From the NCBI GenBank assembly GCA_016714165.1, contig JADJNU010000002.1, positions 682,001 through 746,000 on the forward strand: 64,000 nt of DNA, read 5' to 3'. The notes beneath the pieces are model-generated. The model did not search any database. It had not been told where the DNA came from and saw nothing but the letters and a program-made list of their open reading frames with translations. The DNA comes from Bdellovibrionales bacterium (GTDB lineage: Bacteria > Bdellovibrionota > Bdellovibrionia > Bdellovibrionales > UBA1609). Shown here in pieces: positions 43,849-51,758 of the stretch. Positions within the stretch are counted from its first letter, which is position 1; every line of letters starts with the position of its first letter. The position numbers and the translations under genes were made by a program.

Positions 43849-43877
43849 CATAGCGTCCTTTTCCAACAACCAGTTCT

Positions 43878-45542
43878 CTATGATCTTAGATAACGATAAA
43901 AGGCAACAAGACCAAGTGCACACGCAATTCCGTATCCTAAGGCCGCCAGGACAGGCAATTCAAATACCTTTGGACCGCGATCAATTACCATCAAAAGAGA
44001 AGATGATATCAATAAGCCTCCAATCACAAGACCCAAAAAAACTGTGTGAGCAGACTTCACCACCGTCAAAGACATTTGCGTCATCTGCAAAATATCTAAC
44101 TTTATTGCATAAGATGGACTATTGATCTTCCTCAGGTATTGTTTCAAATGCCGAGGGAAGCCCGACATGACGGAGCTCAGATCCTTACCAGCAGCTGTCA
44201 AGTCGCGCATTACCTTCGAGGTTTCATATCGATTCTTGACCAATTCATCGGCGAACTCAAGCGAATGAGATAGAAAATCAAAATCCTTCATTACTATCCG
44301 TCCCATCCCCTCAATGGAAACGATGGATTTAAAAAATAAGACAAGCTCTGTTGGTAATTTTAATTCGTGGCGCGAGGCAACTCCAGTTGAGTCAAGAAGC
44401 AGGCGACCGGCGTTCACATTTTTAAGTGTGAGACCGTAATAGGGAGCTATTAAATCGCGCAAGTCCCTAGCAAATCGATCGACGTCCACATGCCCAGTAT
44501 AAGGGGCCATATCAACATACTCATAAGCGAGCCTCTCATAGTCTTCGGTAAACAAAGCTACCAACATACTGGCGATTGCATTTTGAGTTTTCTTATTTAA
44601 CCGACCCACCAAACCAAAATCAATGAGACCAATCTGATTGTTGGGCAATACAAGGAGATTTCCAGCGTGTAGGTCTCCGTGAAAGAGCCCATCCGTAAAG
44701 ACCATTTTTAGATAGCACTTGAGCCCCACTCTTAAAATGGCCTCCCGGTCAATCCCCTCCTGTGCCAGGGCATTTTTGTGACTCAGCGGAACGCCCTCCA
44801 ACTCTTCAAGAACAATCACTTTTCTTCCCGTCAGCTCCATGAACACGTTGGGAATTTTTATGCTTGGCTCACTCGCAAAATTTCTCTGAAATCGGCGAAT
44901 ATTGTTTGCCTCTATGACAAAATTTGTTTCCTGCTCCAGAGCACGAAAAAACTCATTCACAATAGCAGTGGGAGAATAAAAGCGGGCCTCATCAACATGC
45001 TTCTCGAGCAATCCGGCAAGGGTGTACATAATACTCAGGTCTTCAGCAATAATATCCTGAATGCCAGGCCTCTGAATCTTGACCACAACATGGGAGCCAT
45101 CTTTCAATATCGCCCGATGAACCTGAGCAATACTCGCCGCTGCCATTGGTTCTCGTTGAATTGATTCAAAAATATCTTGCAAGTGGGCCCCAAACTGTTC
45201 CTCCAAAATGACTTGCATGAGCGTAAAATCGAGAGTTGGAGCCTGGTCGTGGAGCTTCTTTAATTCTTCTGCCACATCGGCAGGAACAAGATCGGGACGA
45301 GTGGCCAACAACTGACCCAATTTAACGAAAACAGGCCCCAACTTTTCAAAGCAAAGGCGCAACCTCTCGCCAGCTGATAAACCGGCTAGCTCTTGGGAAC
45401 TCAACTTGTCAAAAATGAATCTACCGAGATTTGCCCTTTCGGCGACCTCTTGAAACCCGTGCCTTGCGAACACTGCCACTATCTCTCTGAGTCTGAGAGC
45501 GCTTGTGATTGGATTCTGTTTCTTTAGATAGGAGCTCAGCAC
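43878..45542 (-). CDS. ABC1/UbiB-family protein kinase-like
   Basis: 554 residues. The ABC1 domain starts at LREIVAVFARHGFQEVAER; the Lys-containing KxGQ motif is visible as GPVFVKLGQLLATRPDLVP, followed by SIAQVHRA, VVKIQRPG, FHGDLHAGN and IDFGLVG. Two hydrophobic helices occur at the C-terminus (VFLGLVIGGLLISSSLLMV). UbiB proteins support ubiquinone synthesis, so that role is likely but not specific. GTG 45542 has GGAAGG upstream. The first 122 bases overlap the 3' end of the rnr frame in another reading frame. Confidence 0.9.
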   Translation of the reverse strand: MLSSYLKKQNPITSALRLREIVAVFARHGFQEVAERANLGRFIFDKLSSQELAGLSAGERLRLCFEKLGPVFVKLGQLLATRPDLVPADVAEELKKLHDQAPTLDFTLMQVILEEQFGAHLQDIFESIQREPMAAASIAQVHRAILKDGSHVVVKIQRPGIQDIIAEDLSIMYTLAGLLEKHVDEARFYSPTAIVNEFFRALEQETNFVIEANNIRRFQRNFASEPSIKIPNVFMELTGRKVIVLEELEGVPLSHKNALAQEGIDREAILRVGLKCYLKMVFTDGLFHGDLHAGNLLVLPNNQIGLIDFGLVGRLNKKTQNAIASMLVALFTEDYERLAYEYVDMAPYTGHVDVDRFARDLRDLIAPYYGLTLKNVNAGRLLLDSTGVASRHELKLPTELVLFFKSIVSIEGMGRIVMKDFDFLSHSLEFADELVKNRYETSKVMRDLTAAGKDLSSVMSGFPRHLKQYLRKINSPSYAIKLDILQMTQMSLTVVKSAHTVFLGLVIGGLLISSSLLMVIDRGPKVFELPVLAALGYGIACALGLVAFYRYLRS

Positions 45543-47124
45543 GCTTGCCTTCCAATACAGGTAGAAAATCTATTTTTCCATCCTGAGTGTCAGTTCTAGC
45601 TACCGCCACCCGAATGACATCACCAATGTTATAAGATACTCCAGACTTTTTACCAATCAATCTCAAATGATCTTCATCAAATTTAAGATCATTTTGAGGA
45701 AGGGCTTCCGTTCTTATCAAACCATCGACATCAAATTGGCGAAGAAGGACAAAAATACCAAACTTCGCCACTGAGCTGATGATGCCATCAAATTCCTCTC
45801 CCAAATGTTTGGCCATGAACCTGGCCTTTTTAATCGCCTTAACTTGACGCTCCGCTTTTGCAGCCCGTTGTTCACGCGCACTTGTCATTGTTCCAATTGA
45901 TTGCAACTGTGGATAGGGAACGAACTCATATCCCCTCTCCGGTGCGATGACAGCCTTAAGGAGGCGATGAACAATCAAATCGGGATAACGCCTGATCGGT
46001 GAAGTAAAGTGCGTGTAAAACTCGAATCCTAAGCCAAAATGTCCCAAATTGTCGGGGCTATATTTGGCCTGGCTCATCGTTCGTAAGGTCAATATGTGAA
46101 GAATTTGCTCTTGAGGTTGTCCCTCAAAATGCTCCAATGCTTGACCAATTTTCTTCTGAAGCTTTCCTCCCCCAAGTCCTTTACTGAAACCAAAAATCTG
46201 CAAAAATCTTTCCAATTCTATAATGCTATCTGCACTTGGAACTTCATGTATGCGATACAAGGCGGAAACTTCCTTCCCATGAAAAAATTTGGCAACTGCA
46301 ACATTGGCTGCAAGCATCATTTCTTCAATCAATCGGTGAGAAAAAAGCCGATCCGCTCGAATGATATCTACTGGTTGCCCTCCTTCATCAACTTCAACTT
46401 CAGTTTCTGGAATTTCCAGATCAAGAGAACCTTCTCTGATCCGTTTCTCCATAAAGATATGGGCCAAATCACTCGCCCGAGAAAGCATGCTTTTTACGTG
46501 CTCCAAATGACTGGGACAGTTGCCATCGATAATCTCTTGTGCCTCACCGTAAGTAATTCTCGCCTTGCTCTCAATCACGCCTTCATAAAAATTCTGTGAA
46601 GAAAGACTCCCACTAAAATCAAATTTCATATCTGCCACAAGCGCCAGGCGCGGCACGCCAGGACGCAGAGAGCACAAGTCATTGCTCAAGCTTTCAGGTA
46701 ACATCGGCGAAACGAAATTCGGAAAATAAACGCTGGTACCCCGCTCATAGGCCTCTTCATCAATGGAAGAACCAGGCTTTACGTAATGACTAACGTCAGC
46801 GATCGCCACGATCAAATGAAATCCCACAGGCAGTGTTTCTACATAAATGGCATCGTCAAAATCCTTCGCTGTCACACCATCAATCGTCACAAAATTAAGA
46901 GAACGCAGATCAGTCCGACGCTTAAACTCAAGTTCGTTCAAATCATCTCGGATTTCTTCTGACTCTCTTAGAGTCTTTGTTGAAAAATCGTAAGGAATGG
47001 ACTGAGTATGCAAAACTCTCATCGCATCATTGAGCGGATCAAGAGCATCACCAATGACCGATATGACTTCTCCACAAAATCCCCTTTGTCTCCTGGAAAG
47101 GATTTGATTTGCACCAACACCCAA
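45421..47124 (-). CDS. rnr: RNase R, catalytic and S1 part (frame 2 of a disrupted gene)
   Basis: 567 residues. The RNB exonuclease core is complete: TIDGVTAKDFDDAIYVE, VAIADVSHYV, YERGTSVYFPN, LCSLRPGVPRL, HFTSPIRRYPDLIVHR, then an S1 domain (GEEFDGIISSVAKFGIFVLL). The C-terminus is a Lys/Arg-rich tail (SVRKARVSRGRRKGKSR), common in RNase R, and its codons overlap the UbiB-like gene. Upstream residues GFCGEVISVIGDALDPLND continue the N-terminal part, which is in another frame; a missing G in a GGGG run near 47090 would explain it. Confidence 0.92.
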   Translation of the reverse strand: MGVGANQILSRRQRGFCGEVISVIGDALDPLNDAMRVLHTQSIPYDFSTKTLRESEEIRDDLNELEFKRRTDLRSLNFVTIDGVTAKDFDDAIYVETLPVGFHLIVAIADVSHYVKPGSSIDEEAYERGTSVYFPNFVSPMLPESLSNDLCSLRPGVPRLALVADMKFDFSGSLSSQNFYEGVIESKARITYGEAQEIIDGNCPSHLEHVKSMLSRASDLAHIFMEKRIREGSLDLEIPETEVEVDEGGQPVDIIRADRLFSHRLIEEMMLAANVAVAKFFHGKEVSALYRIHEVPSADSIIELERFLQIFGFSKGLGGGKLQKKIGQALEHFEGQPQEQILHILTLRTMSQAKYSPDNLGHFGLGFEFYTHFTSPIRRYPDLIVHRLLKAVIAPERGYEFVPYPQLQSIGTMTSAREQRAAKAERQVKAIKKARFMAKHLGEEFDGIISSVAKFGIFVLLRQFDVDGLIRTEALPQNDLKFDEDHLRLIGKKSGVSYNIGDVIRVAVARTDTQDGKIDFLPVLEGKRAELLSKETESNHKRSQTQRDSGSVRKARVSRGRRKGKSR

Positions 47125-47480
47125 TCTCCTTCAGTGATTTCCAGGTGAGTTGGGCAAATTGCAGTCAGATCTTCTCCCCACCCATGACTGACGTCATGAA
47201 GAATTCCCCGTCCTTTCCCTTGCGCCCAATACTGGCCCGTCGCACGGGCCGTGCTTCTGACCAATATTTCAATCAATTCTCCACGAAGTCGATGTGTTGC
47301 TTTTTCAGCAATGACTCGGATTTTAATCCGATCATTAGTCATGACACCAGTCATCTCTCTTCGAGAAATATAGATATCTGGAATATCAGGACTTTCCGGT
47401 ACAAAAAATCCGAATCCATCGGGATGTCGCTTGACAACCCCTTCCAATATATTGGGTAGTTTGGTTCGTCGCTTGTTCAT
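47019..47480 (-). CDS. rnr: RNase R, N-terminal OB/cold-shock part (frame 1 of a disrupted gene)
   Basis: 153 residues. It starts NKRRTKLPNILEGVVKRHPD and contains the OB-fold features DGFGFFVPESPDIPDIYIS and GDWVLVQIKSFPG. After KGDF it goes out of family and stops. Adding one G to GGGG (about 47090-47093) gives KGGFCGEVISVIGD and restores a full-length RNase R of about 690 residues. Loss of function would matter for RNA turnover at low temperature, but a sequence error is equally possible. Confidence 0.88.
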   Translation of the reverse strand: MNKRRTKLPNILEGVVKRHPDGFGFFVPESPDIPDIYISRREMTGVMTNDRIKIRVIAEKATHRLRGELIEILVRSTARATGQYWAQGKGRGILHDVSHGWGEDLTAICPTHLEITEGDWVLVQIKSFPGDKGDFVEKSYRSLVMLLIRSMMR

Positions 47481-47535
47481 TGATTCTCGCTTGGTATGCT
47501 ATGATAGAGATCTGCTTTGGCGATGTGACCCTATC

Positions 47536-48036
47536 CTATTTTCGATATTTTAGAAAGTTGAAATATCGTTCCTTGAGTACATCCAGCTCTGCAACGCCAC
47601 CACATTTGGGGCAGGCGAAACCATCCTGAACCAAAATTCCCTCCTTTGCATCTGCTGTTCCTTCTTTGTAATCTTTCCCGCGATGGACGAGGTGCATTTC
47701 GGTGTGATCACATTTGGAGCAGTAATAGGGGATATAGAAGGATTCCACCAGAGCATTTGGCGGGAGAAACCCATCTAAAATATTCATTTGATCCACCACA
47801 TTTCTGGGACACTTTACAAATTGAAGTTGTATTCCAGAGACCTTTCTAATCCACAATAACCAGCCCCGCAGACCAATGGAATTGACAAAGCGAATACCCG
47901 AGAAATCAAAAGTCGCCTGCTTAACGCCTTTGAGGTCAATTTTAGAAAACTCAGCATTCTCATCAATATCCCCCTGAAAACGCAAAATAAGCCGATCTCC
48001 CTGCCACTTTTTATCGGTTTTAAATTCGCTTCTCAT
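47536..48036 (-). CDS. STAS-like protein with C-terminal zinc ribbon
   Basis: 166 residues. Residues 1-90 fit a STAS (anti-sigma-antagonist) fold: LILRFQGDIDENAEF, then KQATFDFSGIRFVNSIGLRG. Residues 110-150 have two Cys pairs, CSKC and CPKC, as in a zinc ribbon. STAS domains act as regulatory partners in phosphorylation switches; adding a zinc ribbon is uncommon in my experience. Partner unknown; rnr lies 55 bases downstream. Confidence 0.75.
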   Translation of the reverse strand: MRSEFKTDKKWQGDRLILRFQGDIDENAEFSKIDLKGVKQATFDFSGIRFVNSIGLRGWLLWIRKVSGIQLQFVKCPRNVVDQMNILDGFLPPNALVESFYIPYYCSKCDHTEMHLVHRGKDYKEGTADAKEGILVQDGFACPKCGGVAELDVLKERYFNFLKYRK

Positions 48037-48070
48037 TTTTTGTGCCTCTCTCTGATGGGATTACGAGCAA

Positions 48071-49051
48071 TTATATGTCAAAAACCATGCCCTCAACACC
48101 AAAACACCACTCTAATTTATTTGAATCCAATTCTTGTTCCAATGCCATTCGAATCGCAGATTCGTAATAGGAACGAGTCTGCTCTTCCACTTTCTGAATT
48201 TTTTCATCCGTGGCTGCTGGGTCATGATGAATAAAAACCATTTTTTTCACTCTTTCACGCATCCCAATATCGATTCCAATTGGAGCTGAGGCATGGCCCC
48301 AATTTATTTTTTCTGCCGCTTCAAGGAAGGTGTACTGTGCATCATAAATGAGCAAATCGACATTTTCATAAAGGGGAAGATCCTGTCCTAGGTCCTTCCT
48401 GCTGACTCGAGTCCCTTCAGTGTCTACACAGTGAGAAAAAACCTTCCCACCACTCTCGCAACGATAGCCCCAACAAGGATCGGGATGATCCAATTGATAG
48501 GGAATGACCGTTACATCACGCAGGACAAAAGGAACTCTTGGCTTCAATCGATGAAAGGTAATATGGGCTCCCAGCTGTTCAAAGGAAACCGGAAAGTGTG
48601 GTTTACAAAACATTTCGCGCACTCTGTCTTCTAGATCCTCCTGAACAGCATAAAAATGTATTCTGTTCCCTGGAATAAAAATAGGGACAAAAAATGGCAA
48701 ACCGATCAAATGGTCCCAATGAAAATGAGTCATGAAAATATGGGCTTCACCCTTTCCTAAACCGCAAGGCCCCATTAAAAGGGACTCCCCATACCGACGA
48801 ATTCCACTCCCCCCATCGATAACAAAATCGGCCTTTTGACTCGTCACTTGAATACAGGCCGTGTGTCCTCCGTAGCCTCCCACCCGATAAGGAGGAAGAT
48901 TCCCAAGGAATTCCGTGACTCCTCCAGAATTGGATCTTCGAAAGTCTTCATACTCTTCGAGCAGATTCTGTATTTTGCTGCGAAGATATTCGGGCGGAAC
49001 GGGGGCAGGAAGTGATCCGCGCGCCCCCCACAATCTAATTCGCAAATTCAT
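48071..49051 (-). CDS. MBL-fold metallo-hydrolase
   Basis: 326 residues. The metal motif HFHWDH (HxHxDH) is clear, with preceding FVIDGGSGIRR, and downstream ligands in VDTEG and IHHDP. The start IRLWGARGSLPAP is typical of a ribonuclease Z/PqqB-like group often annotated as MBL hydrolases or cyclic-nucleotide phosphodiesterase-like. Substrate cannot be told. It ends 34 bases upstream of the STAS gene and may be in its operon. Confidence 0.88.
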   Translation of the reverse strand: MNLRIRLWGARGSLPAPVPPEYLRSKIQNLLEEYEDFRRSNSGGVTEFLGNLPPYRVGGYGGHTACIQVTSQKADFVIDGGSGIRRYGESLLMGPCGLGKGEAHIFMTHFHWDHLIGLPFFVPIFIPGNRIHFYAVQEDLEDRVREMFCKPHFPVSFEQLGAHITFHRLKPRVPFVLRDVTVIPYQLDHPDPCWGYRCESGGKVFSHCVDTEGTRVSRKDLGQDLPLYENVDLLIYDAQYTFLEAAEKINWGHASAPIGIDIGMRERVKKMVFIHHDPAATDEKIQKVEEQTRSYYESAIRMALEQELDSNKLEWCFGVEGMVFDI

Positions 49052-49067
49052 GATCAGCGTCTTTCAA

Positions 49068-49808
49068 TTAAAAATAGAAATTATACCCCACAAATCCCTC
49101 AATGCCTGACAAAGTGACTCCTAAGTCATTTCCATCAAGTTCAACTTCTTTGCCGTTTTGCGCCTGACTCAAACTCGCAGGACTGGGAGACCCGGAGGTG
49201 AAATCACCAGAGACCGAGGATGCCTTAAGTCTTTCAATACCCAGAATTCTCAAGTTTCCTTCAATACTAAAACAGTGGTTTGGGCTCAGAAAGCAAAATT
49301 CAGCTCCGATGCCTCCCAAATAACCGAGATCATTTCCAGAAAATTCAAGAGTGTTGCTGCCCTCTTTTATGTCTCCAGAGACGGTTCCCCACCCCAGCCC
49401 CAACTGGGTATAAAATTTAATCACTGTATCTTCGAGAAGATAAAATCTAAACATCGGAAAGACTGTCACACCGATGAGGCCATACTCATAATTATTACCA
49501 AGAGCATCTGAGCCGTCCCCGTTTTGATACATCATTCCCAACCGTAACTGAAAAGCTGTCATTCCCGAAAAGCGATAGCTGATGAAACCATTGCCTTCCC
49601 AGGCATTGCCAAGCTGAGGAGTTGAAATCCCTCCAGCTCGCTGATTTGCTCGGGTGGAGAGTTTGTTCAGATCTGATTGATCAGCGGCCGTGATACCTAG
49701 GTTTAAACCCAACGACCAGCCCCCCCCGCCTCCCTTTGCAGCAAGAGACCCCATCGCAGGCAAGATCGTCATCAAAATTGCTAATAAACGAACCATAGAT
49801 GTCAGCAT
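49068..49808 (-). CDS. Outer-membrane beta-barrel protein with a G8 tract
   Basis: 246 residues: signal peptide (RLLAILMTILPAMGSLAA), then a Gly stretch KGGGGGW, alternating strands (FISYRFSGMTAFQLRLGMMY, later TVIKFYTQLGLGWGTV) and the C-terminal aromatic ending GFVGYNFYF. It resembles small OmpW/OprF-like barrels. The Gly stretch is encoded by GGCGGGGGGGG, with eight consecutive G (complement of 49720-49727), just after signal cleavage, a plausible on/off slippage site. It is in frame here. Confidence 0.82.
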   Translation of the reverse strand: MLTSMVRLLAILMTILPAMGSLAAKGGGGGWSLGLNLGITAADQSDLNKLSTRANQRAGGISTPQLGNAWEGNGFISYRFSGMTAFQLRLGMMYQNGDGSDALGNNYEYGLIGVTVFPMFRFYLLEDTVIKFYTQLGLGWGTVSGDIKEGSNTLEFSGNDLGYLGGIGAEFCFLSPNHCFSIEGNLRILGIERLKASSVSGDFTSGSPSPASLSQAQNGKEVELDGNDLGVTLSGIEGFVGYNFYF

Positions 49809-49918
49809 TTTTCCCCTCCCTTTCTGTCAATGATCGAGGAAAATACATTGGAGTTCAATCAGAGGTAAAAACCCTAGACTTTCAGCGGTCCGCTCTTTCT
49901 TGAACCGTTCTCAATTAA

Positions 49919-50788
49919 TTAAGAAAGTGTTAATTTAGAAAGGAAATATTTTGCCCACTCAATGGTTAACAACCGACCTAGCAGAGTTCTAAATTCCTTC
50001 TCCTCAAAGATCTTGCCGTTGATCGAATATCTGGCACCCGTCTTCTCCCCCTGACCGTCAACGAAAGCTTCTATTACTGCTTTCGCTTGCAATTCATTTG
50101 AACGTATCGAAATCACCAATTTCACTGCCTCGCCTTGAGAAAGGGCTTTTACGCTGCTTTCCATTTTTAAGAAAAAATCACCCATTTTTTGAGATCGAAT
50201 TGATCCCCCGAAAAAACCAGTTGATCGTCTCTCACCACGATCTTCACGAGAACTCACCAAACCCGAGAGATGCACTTGATCCACATCATTCAGCTGGCGG
50301 TACCCTGAATCTAAGGCCTGATATTTATATTCAAAATCGATATTTTCTTTCAGGCCCTGCACTTTCTTCTCGACCCTAGAAGAAAAATAAATAGGACAAA
50401 CCGTGCCCTCGACAACCAGAAAGTCATTTTTCAGGCCAGTGGTCTCACCGCCCGAGGACGAATAGTCAATCCGACAGAATTCGCGCCCGATCTCTTTAAC
50501 CATCTTGCCAACTAAGGGATCTTCTTTTCCGCTGAGGGAATCTTCAAGTAATTGACTCGATAAGTCAAAAGAGGTCTTCCTTTTTGCTCCCTCTTCCCTC
50601 TCCGATCGAGCTTTCTCAACGGCATTGGCCGCTCGATCTAAAGAGCCAGTGATTGATCCCAACAAATCAAGTTTCTCCCGGTTGAGCGGAATCTCGGATT
50701 CATTTGACACTCGAGACTCACATCCCGCAAATAGGAGAATTCCACCGAAAGAGCTTATTGCCAAAATTCTTGTCACTCTAGATTTCAT
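49919..50788 (-). CDS. Exported lipoprotein of unknown function
   Basis: About 289 residues. Lipobox LLFAGC follows a short signal (MKSRVTRILAISSFGGI). The start is ATG 50788 with AAAAGGG upstream, although the frame opens at 50827. The mature protein is rich in charged residues with a predicted helical segment (RAANAVEKARSEREEGAKR) and then a strand-rich domain. I recognise no family. It stands alone, 110 bases from the OMP gene. Confidence 0.72.
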   Translation of the reverse strand: MKSRVTRILAISSFGGILLFAGCESRVSNESEIPLNREKLDLLGSITGSLDRAANAVEKARSEREEGAKRKTSFDLSSQLLEDSLSGKEDPLVGKMVKEIGREFCRIDYSSSGGETTGLKNDFLVVEGTVCPIYFSSRVEKKVQGLKENIDFEYKYQALDSGYRQLNDVDQVHLSGLVSSREDRGERRSTGFFGGSIRSQKMGDFFLKMESSVKALSQGEAVKLVISIRSNELQAKAVIEAFVDGQGEKTGARYSINGKIFEEKEFRTLLGRLLTIEWAKYFLSKLTLS

Positions 50789-50960
50789 TGCAACCCTTTT
50801 CTTCTCAAAATCACGTCTCTGTTCCACATCGTTTCTGCTCCCTAAATTGGAATTCCTGTCGAGAGTCCTTTAGCCTAAAGTCTGGAGACGAAATCACTGT
50901 CTGTCTATTGAATTTCCGAGGCTGTTGACCCGTCGCACGACCTCCCTTTATGTTGAACCA

Positions 50961-51758
50961 ATGAGTTTCGAATTTTTTACCGATGTTCTGCAATATTCTG
51001 TCGATGGTTTCTTCGCACAACTTCCACAGAAGAAGCCCTCATTCAAACACTTACGTTTCTCCAAAATCATAGCGCACAGAGGCCATCACGATAACACTGA
51101 GATTTTTGAGAATACCTTGGCCGCCTTTGATAGCTGCTTGAAAAACCAGATATGGGGAATCGAGCTCGACGTCCGTTGGACTGAAGATCTCTTTCCTGTT
51201 GTGCTCCACGATCAGGACTGCGGTAGGGTTTTTGGACGCCCGAGCATCAACCCTTCTCGCTACACCTTAAGGATGCTCAGACAACATGCCCCCATGATAC
51301 CGACCCTTCAAGAAGTGGTGGATCTTTTTGGTTTACAGATTCACTTGATGATTGAATTGAAAGAAAGTCTTTCTGATCCCGATAACATTAAGATGCAAAG
51401 ACTTCTCGAGATACTTAAAGCTCTGAGACCCGGAACTGATTATCATTTGATGTCATTTTCCAAGGAAATTCTCAAGCGTGTTGATTTTCTACCTCCTGAT
51501 TGCATGCTGGGCATCGCAGATTGGGACCTTGGCGAAATGAGCAAAGAATGCCTCAACCGAAATTATGGAGGTTTAACGGGACATTATCTTTTTATGACAC
51601 CTTCTCTCATTGAACTTCACCACCACCATGAACAAAAAATTGGTGTTGGCTTTATCAAATCACCAAACAGTCTTTACCGAGAGATAAACCGCAAAGTTGA
51701 TTGGCTTTTCACCAATCATCCCTTGGAGTTAAAGCAATGGATGCTGGAACTACCTTAA
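50961..51758 (+). CDS. Glycerophosphodiester phosphodiesterase family protein
   Basis: About 265 residues. The GDPD catalytic residues are visible: IIAHRGHHDNTE (His-Arg), FENTLAAFD, GIELDVRWTEDLFPVVLHDQ (Glu-Asp and His), and IELKES. It cleaves glycerophosphodiesters to glycerol-3-phosphate and alcohol. The ATG at 50961 is chosen as the likely start; the frame opens at a TTG 50925 and no ribosome-binding site is clear. No signal peptide is seen, so cytoplasmic. Convergent with valS, overlapping by 9 bases. Confidence 0.85.
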   Translation: MSFEFFTDVLQYSVDGFFAQLPQKKPSFKHLRFSKIIAHRGHHDNTEIFENTLAAFDSCLKNQIWGIELDVRWTEDLFPVVLHDQDCGRVFGRPSINPSRYTLRMLRQHAPMIPTLQEVVDLFGLQIHLMIELKESLSDPDNIKMQRLLEILKALRPGTDYHLMSFSKEILKRVDFLPPDCMLGIADWDLGEMSKECLNRNYGGLTGHYLFMTPSLIELHHHHEQKIGVGFIKSPNSLYREINRKVDWLFTNHPLELKQWMLELP

